A stretch of 64,000 nucleotides of DNA from Prunella strophiata (taxonomy: Eukaryota; Chordata; Aves; Passeriformes; Prunellidae): assembly GCA_036583965.1 (NCBI GenBank), contig JAZBQD010000001.1:18942608-19006607 (forward strand), in the 5' to 3' direction. Of this stretch, positions 1-11,972 are shown piece after piece. The position numbers were made by a program, and so were the translations under genes. Under the pieces are notes generated by a model. It did no database searches and had not been told where the DNA came from. It saw nothing but the letters and a program-made list of their open reading frames with translations. How positions within the stretch are numbered: the first letter of the stretch is position 1; every line of letters starts with the position of its first letter.

Positions 1-1200
1 AAAAACCCCACAGAACTCTATTTTTATTGCAAAGTTTCTAAGGGGAAGTGCAGCACCAATGAACTTTATAAAGCCTGATAATGGTTTTTGTGAGTGTGGT
101 GTTAAAGGGGAGGGAGGAAATGTGGTTGAATTTCTTCTGTCCTGGGATGAAAGGAAGGATGGATCAGCCCTGGGAGTGATGGTTTGGAGTTGCCCCAGCT
201 CCATAATGGAATGTTTTGTCTTGCAAAATTCCCAACAATGCCCCAACCAGCCTTACACATCCTACTTAATATATTCATTGGGAGCTTATTATATAAATGA
301 ACATGTGCTAAATTTATCCGACTTTCTAATGGAAATTGTAAATTCAATTACAATAATTATCTACCTATCTCTGCTATTTCTTTCTGCCTAATTTGCTTGC
401 AGAATCTGAGCTCGGGTAGGTTTTGAGCTTGTTATTTATAGCATATATATTTAGCTTCTTCTCATTGTATTTGCATTGTCTCTGCTTTTCAGAACCAGGT
501 TTTCAGGGCTGATTTGATTGTTCTCTGATCAATATGAAGGGGCTCATTTGGTTGAGAAATGCCTTTGATCTAATTGAATTGAGAATTATTGCCAATAGAG
601 TGTTATTTAAATTCAGAATGGATTTGCACAAATGATGCTATCAGCAGAGTTGGGGTTTTTTTTTTTTTTCCTGATGATGAATATGAAGTTAAAGAGAGCA
701 GAGCAGGGAGGAAAGTTTTATATTTTGTGCTGTGTTTTTGAGGGGCACGTGCTTTATGGAGTTTGAAGGGAATGTCAGCTCCATGAGATGTTCATGTTCT
801 GCAGCCCACCAGCATTTCCCAGAGCTTTCCCAGAGCCCTTGCCAGGATACAGGACTGTAATTAAGCAAGTTTCCAAAGGTTTTGGAATCTTCAGATCCCA
901 GCTGACATTTATGCAGGTGCCTTAGCAGGAATTCAGGAGTTAACATGCCAAGTTAAGGAGGGGATTTGCTCAGGTAGCAGAAATATTTAATGGTTCTGGC
1001 TGTAACACTTGAGAGGCAGATCAGCAGTGGCATTTTAATTAAAAACCAAACAAAATCTTCAGTTTTGCATGTAGTAAAAAAATTAAATTCTTATTTTATC
1101 TGCCTTTCATAATAGTCTGTTGACTTTTCTGACTCAGAGATCATCACGTCCCACTGAAGTCAGGAACAAGCAGTGCCTGTTTGGAGCCTGCTGTGGGAAA
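1..1200. other. Single-copy non-coding DNA
   Basis: AT-rich sequence with no recognisable gene or repeat. The only simple-sequence feature is a T run near 655-670. The open frames here are short and look like chance. Confidence 0.5.
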
Positions 1201-1315
1201 TCATGGCATCATTTAGGGTGGGAAAGGCCACTAAAATCATCCAGTCCAGTGTTCCCCCAGCACTGCCAAGGCCACCACTGACCCTGTCCCCAGTGCCAGG
1301 GGTGGGTGCCCCTTT
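1201..1315 (-). mobile_element. CR1 LINE 3'-end fragment
   Basis: The plus strand begins with a degraded form of the reversed CR1 terminus (atcatggcatcattta, then gggtgggaaaggccac and catccagtcca). This is the complement of the avian CR1 tail, so the copy lies on the minus strand. It is severely 5'-truncated, as is usual for CR1. Confidence 0.75.
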
Positions 1316-3095
1316 TCCAGCCTGGCACTCTGGTCCGGTGCCTCGCTTTTGGTTCAGAGATTCTCCCTGAGCAGCAGATCAAACCCAGTGGATCTCCAGA
1401 GTGCCAGAGAGCATTTTGAAGCCAAGGAAGAGGCTGGGAGCAGGCAGAAAGAGCAGTGGTGCTGCTGGAGGGGCTGGGAAATGGAGAGTGGAGGGAGCAG
1501 AATGGAGAGACGAGCTCAGGGCATGGCTCTGAGCCATGCTGGTGGTTTGGGATCCCTCTTCCTTTGCCTGGGGAGGGAGTTGGGAGGATTGAGGAAAGGT
1601 GTAAAATGGATTGGAAAGTGGTGCTGTGTAGGTAGGATACAGGAAAGAGATTCCAGCAAAAATCCAGCCTGCCTGGCTCAGCCAATTGGCATTCCAACCT
1701 TTCTCCTTAGCCTGTGATCAGTAAAACTGTCTGGTGAGATCTCAGATTTGTAACTCCATGCTGGCTTCTCCCTGCTTGGGAGAGTGTATTTACTTACCTT
1801 AAAGGTTGGTTTAGTTACCTTAAAGGTTGTTTTTCTTCTGCTCTTACTCCTCTCTGAAAATTCCCAGTCATGAGACTGCAGGAGCATCAGGAGCTGCTCT
1901 GAGCAGAGGAGGGACTGAGATGTCCTGGCATCACCCTGAACCTCTCTTCTCTTTGGGACAGCATCCTTGGATAGCTTTGAAAAGGACCAGTTTGAAAAAA
2001 CCCTGCACTTCCATGGGTTTCTCAGTTGTTCAGATGCCAGGATCTTCCTGATCCTCACAAACCATCAGGAATTCTGTCCAGCACTGAGGCACTGCAGGTG
2101 CTTGGGCTGTTCTTGCAGAACAATTTGAGCAGGAATTTGGGCAGAGCTGGGGCTCGTCAGGCTGTGCCTGTGCTGCTGGGCTGGGGGAGGCAGGACAGGA
2201 GCAAACAGCTGGAAAAGCATCACTGGGCTTGGAGGAAAACAAAAGGCCCTGACTGGGGAGTGGGGGAGAATCATAGGGAAAAACAAAGCCAGAGCAGAGT
2301 TGATGAGCTGTGACACTGCAGCACAGCCTCTGGGAAACCTGTGCTGCCTGCACAGCCAAAATCTGGGAAAACCTGCCTGCAAACTGCAGTGCTCTCCAGC
2401 TCTTTCTGCAACACATTTTATCACTTGTGTGTTTCAACATTAGGAAAAAAAGGTCTTAATTTCCATAATGGCTTTTTTAATTTGCCCAATTAGCTGGTGA
2501 TTCTGACTGGGGATGCTTTTCTGTTGAGAGATATGTAAAGTGATTTAAAATACATATATTTGAAAGTTCTGCATTTCTGTTTGGAATATTTTAATTATAA
2601 CTGTGTGTGTAATAGTAAATTGTGAGTTACTTATCTCTCTAAATGATTCTAAATTGTTTCTTCTTTGTTTTTTTGTTTAAATATTTCTGTTCTAACTGTG
2701 CAAAATCCAAAGCATAATGGAAAAGCAATGAAGCTTGGTTTTTAAGCTCTGAGTGCCTGGAGGCTGAGGGCAATCGATACGGACCAAGAAATCAATATCC
2801 TATCATGATATAAAGTGGGGAATTATAAACTTCTCCAGTGCTTTCAAAAGATTTTTCCCTTAAATATTGAGCTAATTAATCCTGAACTCCTGAGAGATTT
2901 TTTTTCACTGTCAAAAGTCAAAGTTATATTTAAAAGTAATGGCTGAGAGCGTTCTGTGTTCACAGCAAATTCTGCAGGGAGAGGTTTTTGTGAGGCACAG
3001 GGCTCCAGACTTACCTGCTGCCTCTTGCACTTAGAGATGACTCAAAAACGTTGCAGAATTCCATTCATTCCTAACATGATCTGCCCAAATTGGTT
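1316..3095. other. Single-copy non-coding DNA
   Basis: No gene or repeat recognised. Several 120-160-codon open frames occur on both strands between 1.2 and 2.4 kb, but none has a protein-like composition or any family motif. Confidence 0.45.
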
Positions 3096-3103
3096 TTTTC
3101 CAG

Positions 3104-3197
3104 CACCTGCCTCCTCCTCTGCCCAGCAAGACTCCGCCGCCGCCGCCTCCCAAGACGAACGCGGAAGCAAACGTCTGTTGACTCTGGGATTGTCCAG
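3104..3197 (+). other. Exon-like proline-rich segment (unassigned)
   Basis: A pyrimidine-rich tract ending in ccag at 3103 looks like a splice acceptor. The frame starting at 3104 reads HLPPPLPSKTPPPPPPKTNA, an SH3-ligand-like proline run, and stops at 3179. A different frame over 3159-3197 stays open (TRKQTSVDSGIVQ) and ends at a donor-like cca/gtgaag. The two halves are therefore out of frame by one base. About eight CpGs fall within roughly 45 bp, which is unusual in this CpG-poor window. It could be an alternative or decayed exon, or a conserved regulatory element with a short CCG run. I do not recognise a parent gene, and no flanking exon was found. Confidence 0.25.
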
Positions 3198-3215
3198 TGA
3201 AGAAGGAAGCGGGTT

Positions 3216-3739
3216 TTTTTCCAAAGATAAAGCTGTAACAATTCATTTCCCTAAGTATTTTATGGTCTGTAATGTTTACCTCATTCAGGTGTGCAGTATC
3301 TAACATTTAGTGCAATGGTAACTCCGTAAGAAATCCATTTCTCGCCACGTGTCGGACCCAGCACTACATCCCCCTGGTTTTGGGGTCGTTCCCTCCCATA
3401 ACTTGAAAGAAATCTGGATTTCTACTTGAGACTGGGAACTCCATCAACTGACAGAACCCTCTTCCTAAACCTTCTCCCTGCTTCTGGATAATGCCAGGCA
3501 CAGAACTGAATGTGGAGATTGAAATGAGAGCTGGAAATGTTGTACCTAAAGATTTTGGGTACCTCTGGAGTTTCAAATGAGCAGGTTTTTGTACCTAATC
3601 TCAGTGTATATAGGAATCAATGACAATATTCACATGGAATTCAGGGCAAGAGGAGGTTTCCCAGTGAGGTGAAGCTGCTGTAGAATTTCCCTGAATAACA
3701 GGGATTTTAGCCCAGGGTTAAAAATCAGATACCACTGAT
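3216..3739. other. Single-copy non-coding DNA
   Basis: Nothing recognised between the CpG-rich segment and the CR1 copy. Confidence 0.5.
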
Positions 3740-4985
3740 TTGTGAAATTGGTCTGTGTTACAAATAACCTGATTGCAATGGGCAAAGTGGAGATTTGGGG
3801 CTGTCTTGGCCACAGTGACCACAATGCCATCAAGTTTAAAACCTCTGGTGAGAGGAGGAGAAAGTGCCAGCAAAACCTCCCCTCTGACCATGAGGCTGCT
3901 CAGGGAATTTGTAAGGTGCCCTGGGAAAATGTTCTTGCAGGTGCTGGGGTCCACCAGTGCTGGTCCCTTTTTAAACATCACCTCCCAAGGGCACAGGAGC
4001 AGCAATTCCCAAATGTTGGAAGCCAAGCAGAGCTGGCTTGGCTGAACAGGGATCTCCTCTTGGATATCAGGTGGAAAAGGAAGGTGTGTGCCAGTGGAAG
4101 CAAGGTCGGGGGGCATGGGAACAACACAGAGGTGCTGCTCCCCACTACAGGGAGAAAATTCCTGTGCTCAAAGCTCAGCTGGAGATGGAGCTGCCAGAAC
4201 TGTTGGGGACAAAAAAAGATTTTTTTTTTCAAATATATCAATGGCAAAAGGCAGTGTAAGAATATCATCAGCCCATTCCAGGGTGGGGATGGGCACCTCA
4301 CAAACAGGGACAGGCAGAGGTCTTTAACACATCCTTTGTCTCTGTCTTCAACGTGGGACTCAAGGGGGTCCCTGAGCTGGAGGACCATGACTGTGACAAT
4401 GATCAACTCCCAGTCAACCTGGAACTGCAGGATCTGCAGCCCCCCCTGAACCCCTGCAAATCCATGGGCCCTGATGGGATTTATCCAAAATCCTCAAAGA
4501 GCTGCTGATGTCATCAGAAAACCCCTCTTGATGATTTTTGAGCAGTCTGGGGAATCCAGAGAGGTCTCAGCTGGCTGGAAGCTGGGGAATGTTGTCCTGA
4601 TTTTCAAGAAGGAGGACCCTGGACACTACAGGCCCAGTAAAATCATGGAGAAGATTATTGTGGGAGTTCCTGGAAAACACCTGGAGGACAGTGAAGTCAT
4701 GGGTCACAGCCAGCACAGCTCCATGAGGGAAAGTCCTGCTTGTGGAACCCAATTTCCTTCTCCAGCAGGGTAACCCAGCTGGCTGATCCAGGAAAGCCAG
4801 GACATGGAATCTTTTTGGACTTCTGCAAAGCTTTTGGTACTGTCTCCCACAGGATCCTTCTGGACAAAATGTCCATCCTACAGGTGGAGGAACACAAAAT
4901 GGGATGGGTGAGCAGCTGGCTCAGGGGTTGGGCCCAAAGGGTGACAGTGACTGGGGTGACACCAGGCTGGCACTATAAATAAAAC
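3740..4985 (+). pseudogene. CR1 LINE ORF2 remnant (endonuclease end plus RT)
   Basis: This is a degenerate copy of the CR1 retrotransposon polyprotein, which nicks target DNA and reverse-transcribes its own RNA. The frame opening at 3742 shows the end of the apurinic-like endonuclease (LGHSDHNAIKF, the SDH motif), then the linker typical of CR1 (AWLNRDLLLDIRWKRKV, and KKIFFFKYINGKR near residues 180-195). After a frame change near 4450 come the RT entry motif MGPDGIYPK, then FKKEDPGHYRPS and KIMEKII. A further shift leads to LDFCKAFGTVSHRILLDKM, the motif A region, where the usual KAFD has become KAFG. The YADD catalytic block is missing, because the frame breaks off after VTVTGVTPGWHYK and passes directly into 3' UTR-like sequence. 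The N-terminal endonuclease and ORF1 are absent. Frameshifts and the internal deletion make it non-functional. Confidence 0.9.
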
Positions 4986-5388
4986 ATTAAACTGTTAGAG
5001 AGTGTCCAAGGGGAAGGGCCTTGAGGGGAAGCTGTGAGGAGCAGCTGAGGGCACTTGGAATGTTCAGCTGGAGGAGAGGAGACTGAGGGGAGACCTGGCT
5101 GGGTCAGCAGCATCCTCCTGAGGGAAATGCAGGGGCAGGAACTGAACTCTGCATTGTCACAGCCAGGGAACAGCTGGAGCTGGGCCTGGGGGGTTTAGGT
5201 TGGATTTAGGGAAAGGTTCTTCCCCCAGAGAGTGTTGGGCACTGCCCCAGGGAATGGGCACAGCCCTGAGGCTGCCAGAGCTCCAGGGTGGGATTTTTGG
5301 GGTGTCTGTGCAGGAATGGATTATCCTTGTGGGTCCCTCCCTGCTGAGGATAATCTGTGAAATCAGATTATTTTGTAAAATCAGTCAT
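4986..5388 (+). mobile_element. CR1 LINE 3' UTR of the copy above
   Basis: This continues the CR1 copy. It has the typical tail phrases (ttcagctggaggagagga, ttaggttggatttaggga, ttatccttgtgggtcc) and ends in degraded terminal repeats near 5370-5388. The tail type with ccttgtgggtcc differs from the tails with cctttaaggtccc found elsewhere in the window, so at least two CR1 subfamilies are present. Confidence 0.8.
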
Positions 5389-8300
5389 TGGTGATCACCC
5401 ACTGCCCTTGTCATTCAGTTGGACCTTCTGGGTGTCCAGGAGGGAAAAACAAGGAAGCCTTGGAGCTGCCAACAGCACGAGGGTATGGCAGAGAAAACAG
5501 TGAGCAGGGAGGAGACTCCTGGTCATTCTGAACCTAAATGTTGAGTGCAGAAATGGGAAGAGCTTTTTCCTTTCTCTGTTGTGTAATATTTCATGTTGGA
5601 TTAGGATGAACTGAACGGAATCACTTTGTCCTTGTGCCATCATTCTGTACAGTGTTTGTATATATGATGGTTTTTAGAATGTTTTAATTTTTATGGTGCC
5701 TGCTTTTCACGTCATAATGATTAATGTGCCTGCAAAGGATGCTTTACGTATTCTTAATTTCCTAATTGCTGAAAGTGTAAAGAAAAAACAAAAAGCAGGT
5801 TTTTTTTCCAGATATTAAGCTCTGAGAAATATCAGACTGATGGGATGGGTTTTTGGGAGGGAGGAAGGAAACTAACTTTATATTCTAGTGGTTTTTTATT
5901 GTCATCACACTTGTGTTTTTTATTATCTACAATCTTTTTACTCTTACAGTAGATTGTTTTTAAATATACCACTGACTCAAAAAAAAATAAACTATTATTT
6001 TAAAAGCTTGTCTAAGAAAATGAATACATTCCCTGGGTATTTTTGGTCCTCACTGCAGAATTTTGGGAACTACTGCATTATGTAGAAGGCTGTATACACT
6101 TTCCTTTTTTTTCAGGACAGTTTAGGAGAGGAACTCATGAGAAAACTGAAATCTTTTATTGTGCTGTTGTGGTTGTCCCTGCAGGTTGGAGTTAAAACAC
6201 ACATCAGCACTAAGAACATCCATCCCTGTGTGCTGTCCATGCCCAAAATGATGGCTTGGGTATCTCTAAGTGAATGCTTCAGAAAACAGATGAGTTTTAT
6301 GTAATATTTTCCACCTCAGGTACCTGCTACACCATGCCAGCTCCAAGCAGAAGTGACTTTACACAGCAGTAAAACAACACTGTTGTTACAGAGGCAGAAA
6401 AATTGCCCTTCTCATAAAAAGTGGCTCCTGTGGTCAATTACATATTCTCATTTTTTTGCCTTAAACCACAGTGTCACTTTGGATCAAACAAACACACTTT
6501 TCCTTGCTGTGAAATCAGCTCCTGGAGTGTCTCAGGATTTACTGTTGGATCTCACCCTGCAATTCCCTCTTTGTTTTGTTCCTATAGTCTCTGCTCAAGA
6601 GGAGCAGGCAGGGAGGGATTCCTGGCTGCAGTCAATCAGATATCCATAGGTCAATCAATAATGTATTACAACTTTAATTCTGTAAGTCTTGTATTTAATT
6701 GAGAATTGCTTTAGAGGCTGCTCTTGCTGCTGCTGGAATGCTGGGTGAATTTTCCTCTTTTCTGTTCCATTTGGTTCCTAAAGGATGGGAAGAGCTTTCC
6801 CAATGACCTTTCAGGGGATGCCTGTAAATTGTATTTCTGATAATGTGTTTGTTTTCCCACCTCCTTAGCAAATTCCTGTGCTCATGCAAGTGTTATAATT
6901 CAGCCCTGTGAGACTCCTCAGACAAGAGCTGCACTTCCAAATGGGTCTCACAGCACAAACTCCAAATCTCATCTGTGTGTGTGTTTTACAAATATGCAAG
7001 CTGAGCCTGGGAATTGAAAATCAGGCTCTCAGACCCGAATTGTCACCCTTTTACAATCTAACAGCTCCCAGGCTGTGCAGAATGAATCAGGGCCCTCCTC
7101 AAAGTGAGGTAAAAACACACTTGAGCAAAGCCAGCAGCTAGTTCCTTACAGGCAGTGGACAGTCCTGGGAATGTTGTTATTTCTCATGGTTTGCTCTCTT
7201 CTTTTCAGTCCAGTTGGGAGTCAGAGCATCCCAGTGCCTTGGGAATTCCTTGTCACATTGTTGGGACACAGCTGGGCTAATGCAGAAGAGCTCGTTATGA
7301 AACAATTCAGAAAAGAAACTTATTTGACTTTAACCAGTGCTAGGATCTCCTGTCCCTTCCATCTGCCCCATTCCTGTGGGAATTCATCCCTAAATGGCTT
7401 CAGGGAGTCTTTTGCTTTCCCCAGTCTGTGCCCTGAGGAGAAGGTGAGGTTGGGGTGACCTGGTTTATTTATCACTTCTTTATCCTCCCAGTGCCTCCAC
7501 AACCAAAGGTCCCACTCAGACCTGATTCAAATCAATATTTCTGTTACAAAGGTGACCCTTCCATCCTTTCCATAGCAGACCTTGGCCAGGGAATTGGCAG
7601 GATCCAGTGGGAGCCAGGTTTTCACCACTTGGGTACAAGTCAGGGATTAACCTCCCCCAGTGCAGCTCCTTGGGGCTTTGTGGCACAAATTTCCCTGAAA
7701 GAAGCAATTCAGAGGTGCCAAGTTCATGGATAGTGGGAAAAACAGAATTTCAGTGGCCACTAATTTTCACTTCTTGAGAAGCAGCTTGAATTCACTTAGT
7801 GCAAGTTAGCTCACAGTGCCAGGATAAAAGGAGATTCCTTAATTCCATTTCCCTGGGTCTCAGCCTGGGAATGAGGGTGGATTTTACAGGTGCACAGATC
7901 AGTCCCACACAAAGCCACACAAGATTTGTGGGACAGGGGTTGTTTGCTTTTTAATCACATTTATGTTCACGGGGAAGCTCAACACAAAGGTCACTCCTCA
8001 AGCTGGTTCCTGTAATTGACATTTATGATTACTGAGATGTCTCCCATGATGCCACAAATTCTGAGAGTAAAAATGTTTTTAAATTCAGTTTTGTTTCAAC
8101 ATGGGCATTTTTCTTTACCTTGCCTGTAGTTCTGTGTGACTTTACAGAGGAAAAGGATGAAAAGTTTCTAGTGAAAATGTATTTATTTATGATAAATGGA
8201 TAGAAATTCATGCATACACATCAAATACATCTCACTTCACTGACTGGTTGAGGTCTCCACCTTCTTGCTTTGTGTTAAACATCTTCCCTGACAATTTTTG

Positions 8301-10425
8301 TGGCCTCTTTGGGACCATCCCATGCCAGAAGTGTGACGTGGTGTGAAACCAGGCTGTGGCTGCATCCCCTGCACAAACCAGGTAAGGCTGTTCCACTTTC
8401 CATCCTCACCTAGCCCTGTGATAAATCAATAAATAAATCAATAAAATGGGGCATGTGCAGAGATTCCCCCGTGGAAAACAGAGCAAGCACTCGAGTGATG
8501 GTGAGCACTGAAAGTCAGGGTTTTCCTCTGGCCTCAGTTTTTAGCAGTAATGGGAAGCTGTGCTGACATTTCCATTTCCTCTCATTCTCCTTTTGGACTT
8601 GGCTCTAAACTGAATTTCAGCTTGCAGCTGCCATTTCTTGGGGATGCAGAAAGGTGGGGATCAGTATAAATACTTGGTCATTGTATGGGGTCTCTCCAGC
8701 TGTTCTCCAGTGAGGCTATTTATGTGATTTTTAATTTCCCTTGGGGTTTTTTCATATGTATTCTGCAGACTTGAATAATTACTGCAAATTGTGTTTCTCT
8801 GTGGAGTGACACTTTTATTTTTCATTTCCAATGTGTGTGGCATTGTATTCAAGCACTTCAAAGGGAAGTGCTGAATTAAATAACTAATTTCCCTGCTAAG
8901 GAAGGTGGCTGTGGACTGCAGTGCTGGGGACACATCCTGACCCCCTTGGGATGATGTTAAAATCCAAATATTGAGACATTCCTCTGCCCAAATTAATCTG
9001 CTCAGGAGACCATGTGGAGTCAATAGTTCTGATTTTATTTAACATAAATAGGAGGTAGAAGAAATAGAAAAGGGATGAGAGAGATGGAAGCAGAAGATAT
9101 TTGTCATCAGCATTTTAGGGAGTCCTTACAAGGAGAAAGCAAAACCAAACCCAAATGTGACACTGGTTCCTATTAAAGCATTTTTGGTGCATTCTCCTGT
9201 TGTTGGCTGCTCCTCCCAAATTTCTTCCATTCTCCCATGGCTGTGCTTGCATTTCCCCAGCACTGCAATCCCAATTTCAAAGGAGTTTCCTCTCTCCATC
9301 CTCCCCACCAGCGGTGCCAGATCACTGCTCTGACAGGGGAGAAACACAGAAAATGAACTAAAAACCTTGCTGGACTCCAAACAGAATTCCTGAGCAGGAT
9401 CTGAAGGGAGCAGTGGGAGTGAGGAGGGAGCCAGGGTTCCAGAGCAGTGTGACACAAATTCCAGGTGGGATCAGCAGCTCATGGAACACTTGGAGAGGTG
9501 AAACAATCCCAGCAGCTCCAGCCTGAGCAAAACATTCCTTAGCTCAGCATCAATCATGCACCTTAAACCACTTATTAACATCCAATTTAACAGGATGAGC
9601 ACTGGTTTGGGGAGCCTGATCTTGCAGCAAGGGGGGAAGGCACTGCAGAGGGCAGGAAGTTGGGTTAAGCTGTAATTATTGTTTCTCTGGAAATTAGATG
9701 TGTTTGCCTGTGTTTAATTGCATGAGCTCAAAAGCTCACCAAGAAAAAATCCAAAAGAAATCAACCATAAATTAAAAAAAATGTTAAAAGTAAAACACCT
9801 TCTTACAAAAGATGAGGCACTTATTACCTACTTCTGTTGCAGGAGGCTTGTCATTAGATATTTTTTGCATTTTATTGAGATCTGGTTGTCAATAATATTC
9901 AGTTTACTGGCTATAAACTTCCTTCCATGAGTTTATTACTGTGTACAGTTGCCAAATAGATTTGTTGCTTTTTTTCCAAGCAGCCCATTATTGCTGAGTT
10001 GCTCCACAGAGGGAAATAACAGGAAAAAAAAAATAGAAATAATGGGATTTTTAAAGAAGTGTGTGTCTTTTGTCACTTTGTGATCTCTGTGGAGGTGGAC
10101 AGAGATCTGTGAGAGTATTTGAGCAGTGAATTTAAGCACAAGTCCAAACACAAAAACCCTTGGGAAGAGACAGAGCTCCTCTGAACCTCCCCTCAGAAGC
10201 TCCTGGAGAGAAATCAGTGTTGGTCTGATCCCAGCTGCTCCGTGGGCTCTGGGCATGGTGGCAGAAAAGTGACTTTGGAAAAAGAAATTCCTTTTCTTGG
10301 GCTGTGGTGTTTGTGTAAGGTCAGGAGCAGAAATCCTGTCTTAGGCTAGGCCTGGTCTCTAAAAGACCTGGAAAATGGGAAATTGTGGCTGGTTTGATGG
10401 CAAGAGCAGGGCTGGAGTTCCTGTT
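5389..10425. other. Long single-copy stretch
   Basis: Five kilobases without a recognised gene or dispersed repeat. A short AATAAATC-type simple repeat lies at about 8419-8446. Small open frames on both strands look random. Confidence 0.45.
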
Positions 10426-10428
10426 CAG

Positions 10429-10815
10429 TGGGAGTGCTGGGGGTGCTCACCTGGAGAGCAGCAGCTCCAGGGAGAGCTCAGAGCCCTGCCAGGGCCTGAA
10501 GGGGCTCCAGGAGAGCTGGAGAGGGACTGGGGACAAGGATGGAGGGACAGGACACAGGGAATGGCTCCCACTGCCAGAGGGCAGGGCTGGATGGGAGATT
10601 GGGAATTGGGAATTGTTCCCTGGCAGGGTGGGCAGGGCTGGCACAGGGTGCCCAGAGCAGCTGTGGCTGCCCCTGGATCCCTGGCAGTGCCCAAGGCCAG
10701 GCTGGACACTGGGGCTGGAGCACCTGGGACAGGGGGAGGTGTCCCTGCCATGGCAGGGGTGGGGCTGGGTGGGATTTAAGGTCCTTTCCCACCCAAACCA
10801 CTCCATGATGTTCTG
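10429..10815 (+). mobile_element. CR1 LINE 3' UTR fragment
   Basis: Near-complete CR1 3' UTR: ggtgctcacctggagagc, the gggacaaggatggagggac block, cagagcagctgtggctgc, and the end ggtcctttcccacccaaac before ccatgatgttctg. GC-rich overlapping open frames of up to 180 codons on both strands here are by-products of this tail and not genes. Confidence 0.92.
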
Positions 10816-11503
10816 TTTGGGATTTCAAGGGATGAGCTGCCTTGCCTGGCACTGCCCTGCTGTGCTGTGCCACCCATCATCCCCACAGCCCCCTGAGCTC
10901 ACAGCCTGGAGCCTTCATCCAGCTTGAGAATGGCCCTTCCCAGCCTGGGCACACCCCAGCAGCCACAGGGACTGTCCCAATGGAAATGTGGGGCTGGAGG
11001 GAATTTTTTCCTCTCAAAAGTTGGTGCAGTTGGGCAGCAGAGGTTTGGGGGGAACCTCAAACCATGTGGAAGGGGTTTTGTGATCCAGCCAGGAATTTGG
11101 GAAATGATCAAATGATCCCTGTGCTTCATCCTGCTGGCAGTCATAAATCAGTGAGCCCATTACATTTGATTTTCACTCCAAGAAAAATGAAAGGGAGAGG
11201 AGCCAAGTGCTCCCCTGTTTTCTCATAATTTACCTGTAGCTGAGCTGTGAAATGAGTGGTGCTTGCATTTCTCTTCTCCCTTGAAACAAAAGGATGGAGC
11301 AGGGGAAGGCACCTTCAGGCAAGAGCAGAGCTGGTGGGAAAACAGTGAGGAGCTCTTGTTGTGGTTGCTGAGGAGTGTTTGGCATTCCCTGAGTCCTGCA
11401 GCTGGGAAGGGTGAAAAAAAGGGGGAATTGGGAAGGAAAGGAAAGAAAAGTAGAAAAAATGGTTTTTCACCTAAATGGGTTTGATTTTATCATCCAAGAC
11501 TTC
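10816..11503. other. Single-copy non-coding DNA
   Basis: No recognised feature apart from an A/G-rich patch at 11411-11460. Confidence 0.45.
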
Positions 11504-11507
11504 CCAA

Positions 11508-11968
11508 TGATGTCTTGTCAAGGCTGCCCCAGAGCAGAGGCTGGGCAGAGTTACAGAATAAAGCAGGGATTTATTCAAAGGATCTCCTCCATGGATCCAC
11601 CTTGGGCAGCACCAGAGCCCAGCCAGGGCTGCACCCAAGATGAACCAAAATGGGCCCAAAATGCACAACCAGGCACGGGGGGTCTCCCTTGGATCAGTTC
11701 TGCTCCATTTGCACCTTGGAGTTCATTGTCCCATCCCAGCTTTAGCCCCTGCAGTCCCACCCTGCTTGTTTTTCTCTCTTCAGCCCACGCTGTTTGTGCT
11801 CCTGGGCTGAGATTTGGATCATTTGTCCTTGGTGCCCAGCTGGAGCAGGAATTGTTTTGTCTCCCTGCTCTGTGCACAGAGCTCACCATCCCCTGATGTG
11901 AAGCTCAGCCCCACACACTAAAGCAGCACAGAATCTGAAAAATAGAAAAGCTCAAACCTGAGGCATCA
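11508..11968 (-). mobile_element. Solo LTR, family A (copy 1)
   Basis: The ends are TGATG...GGCATCA, and a candidate 4-bp target duplication ccaa lies on each side (11504-11507 and 11969-11972). About 95% of the sequence recurs at 30492-30950. Minus orientation is favoured because AATAAA on that strand (near 11575) lies about 65 bp before the LTR end, a normal R-U5 distance. The plus-strand AATAAA would sit implausibly close to the start. No gag, pol or env sequence adjoins it, so it is solo. The open frames in it are not genes. Confidence 0.8.
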
Positions 11969-11972
11969 CCAA

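Noticed and set aside
3104..3197. Naming a specific SH3-binding signalling gene for the proline-rich segment
   Set aside because: The peptide is reminiscent of several proline-rich adaptors and GEFs, but I could not place it in any one with confidence, so no gene symbol is given.
10375..10927. 180- and 134-codon frames as a gene
   Set aside because: They coincide with a CR1 3' UTR, and the same peptides recur at the other CR1 tails (for example 18285 and 57715).
11411..11896. 161-codon frame as a gene
   Set aside because: It lies in LTR family A and recurs at 30575-30880.
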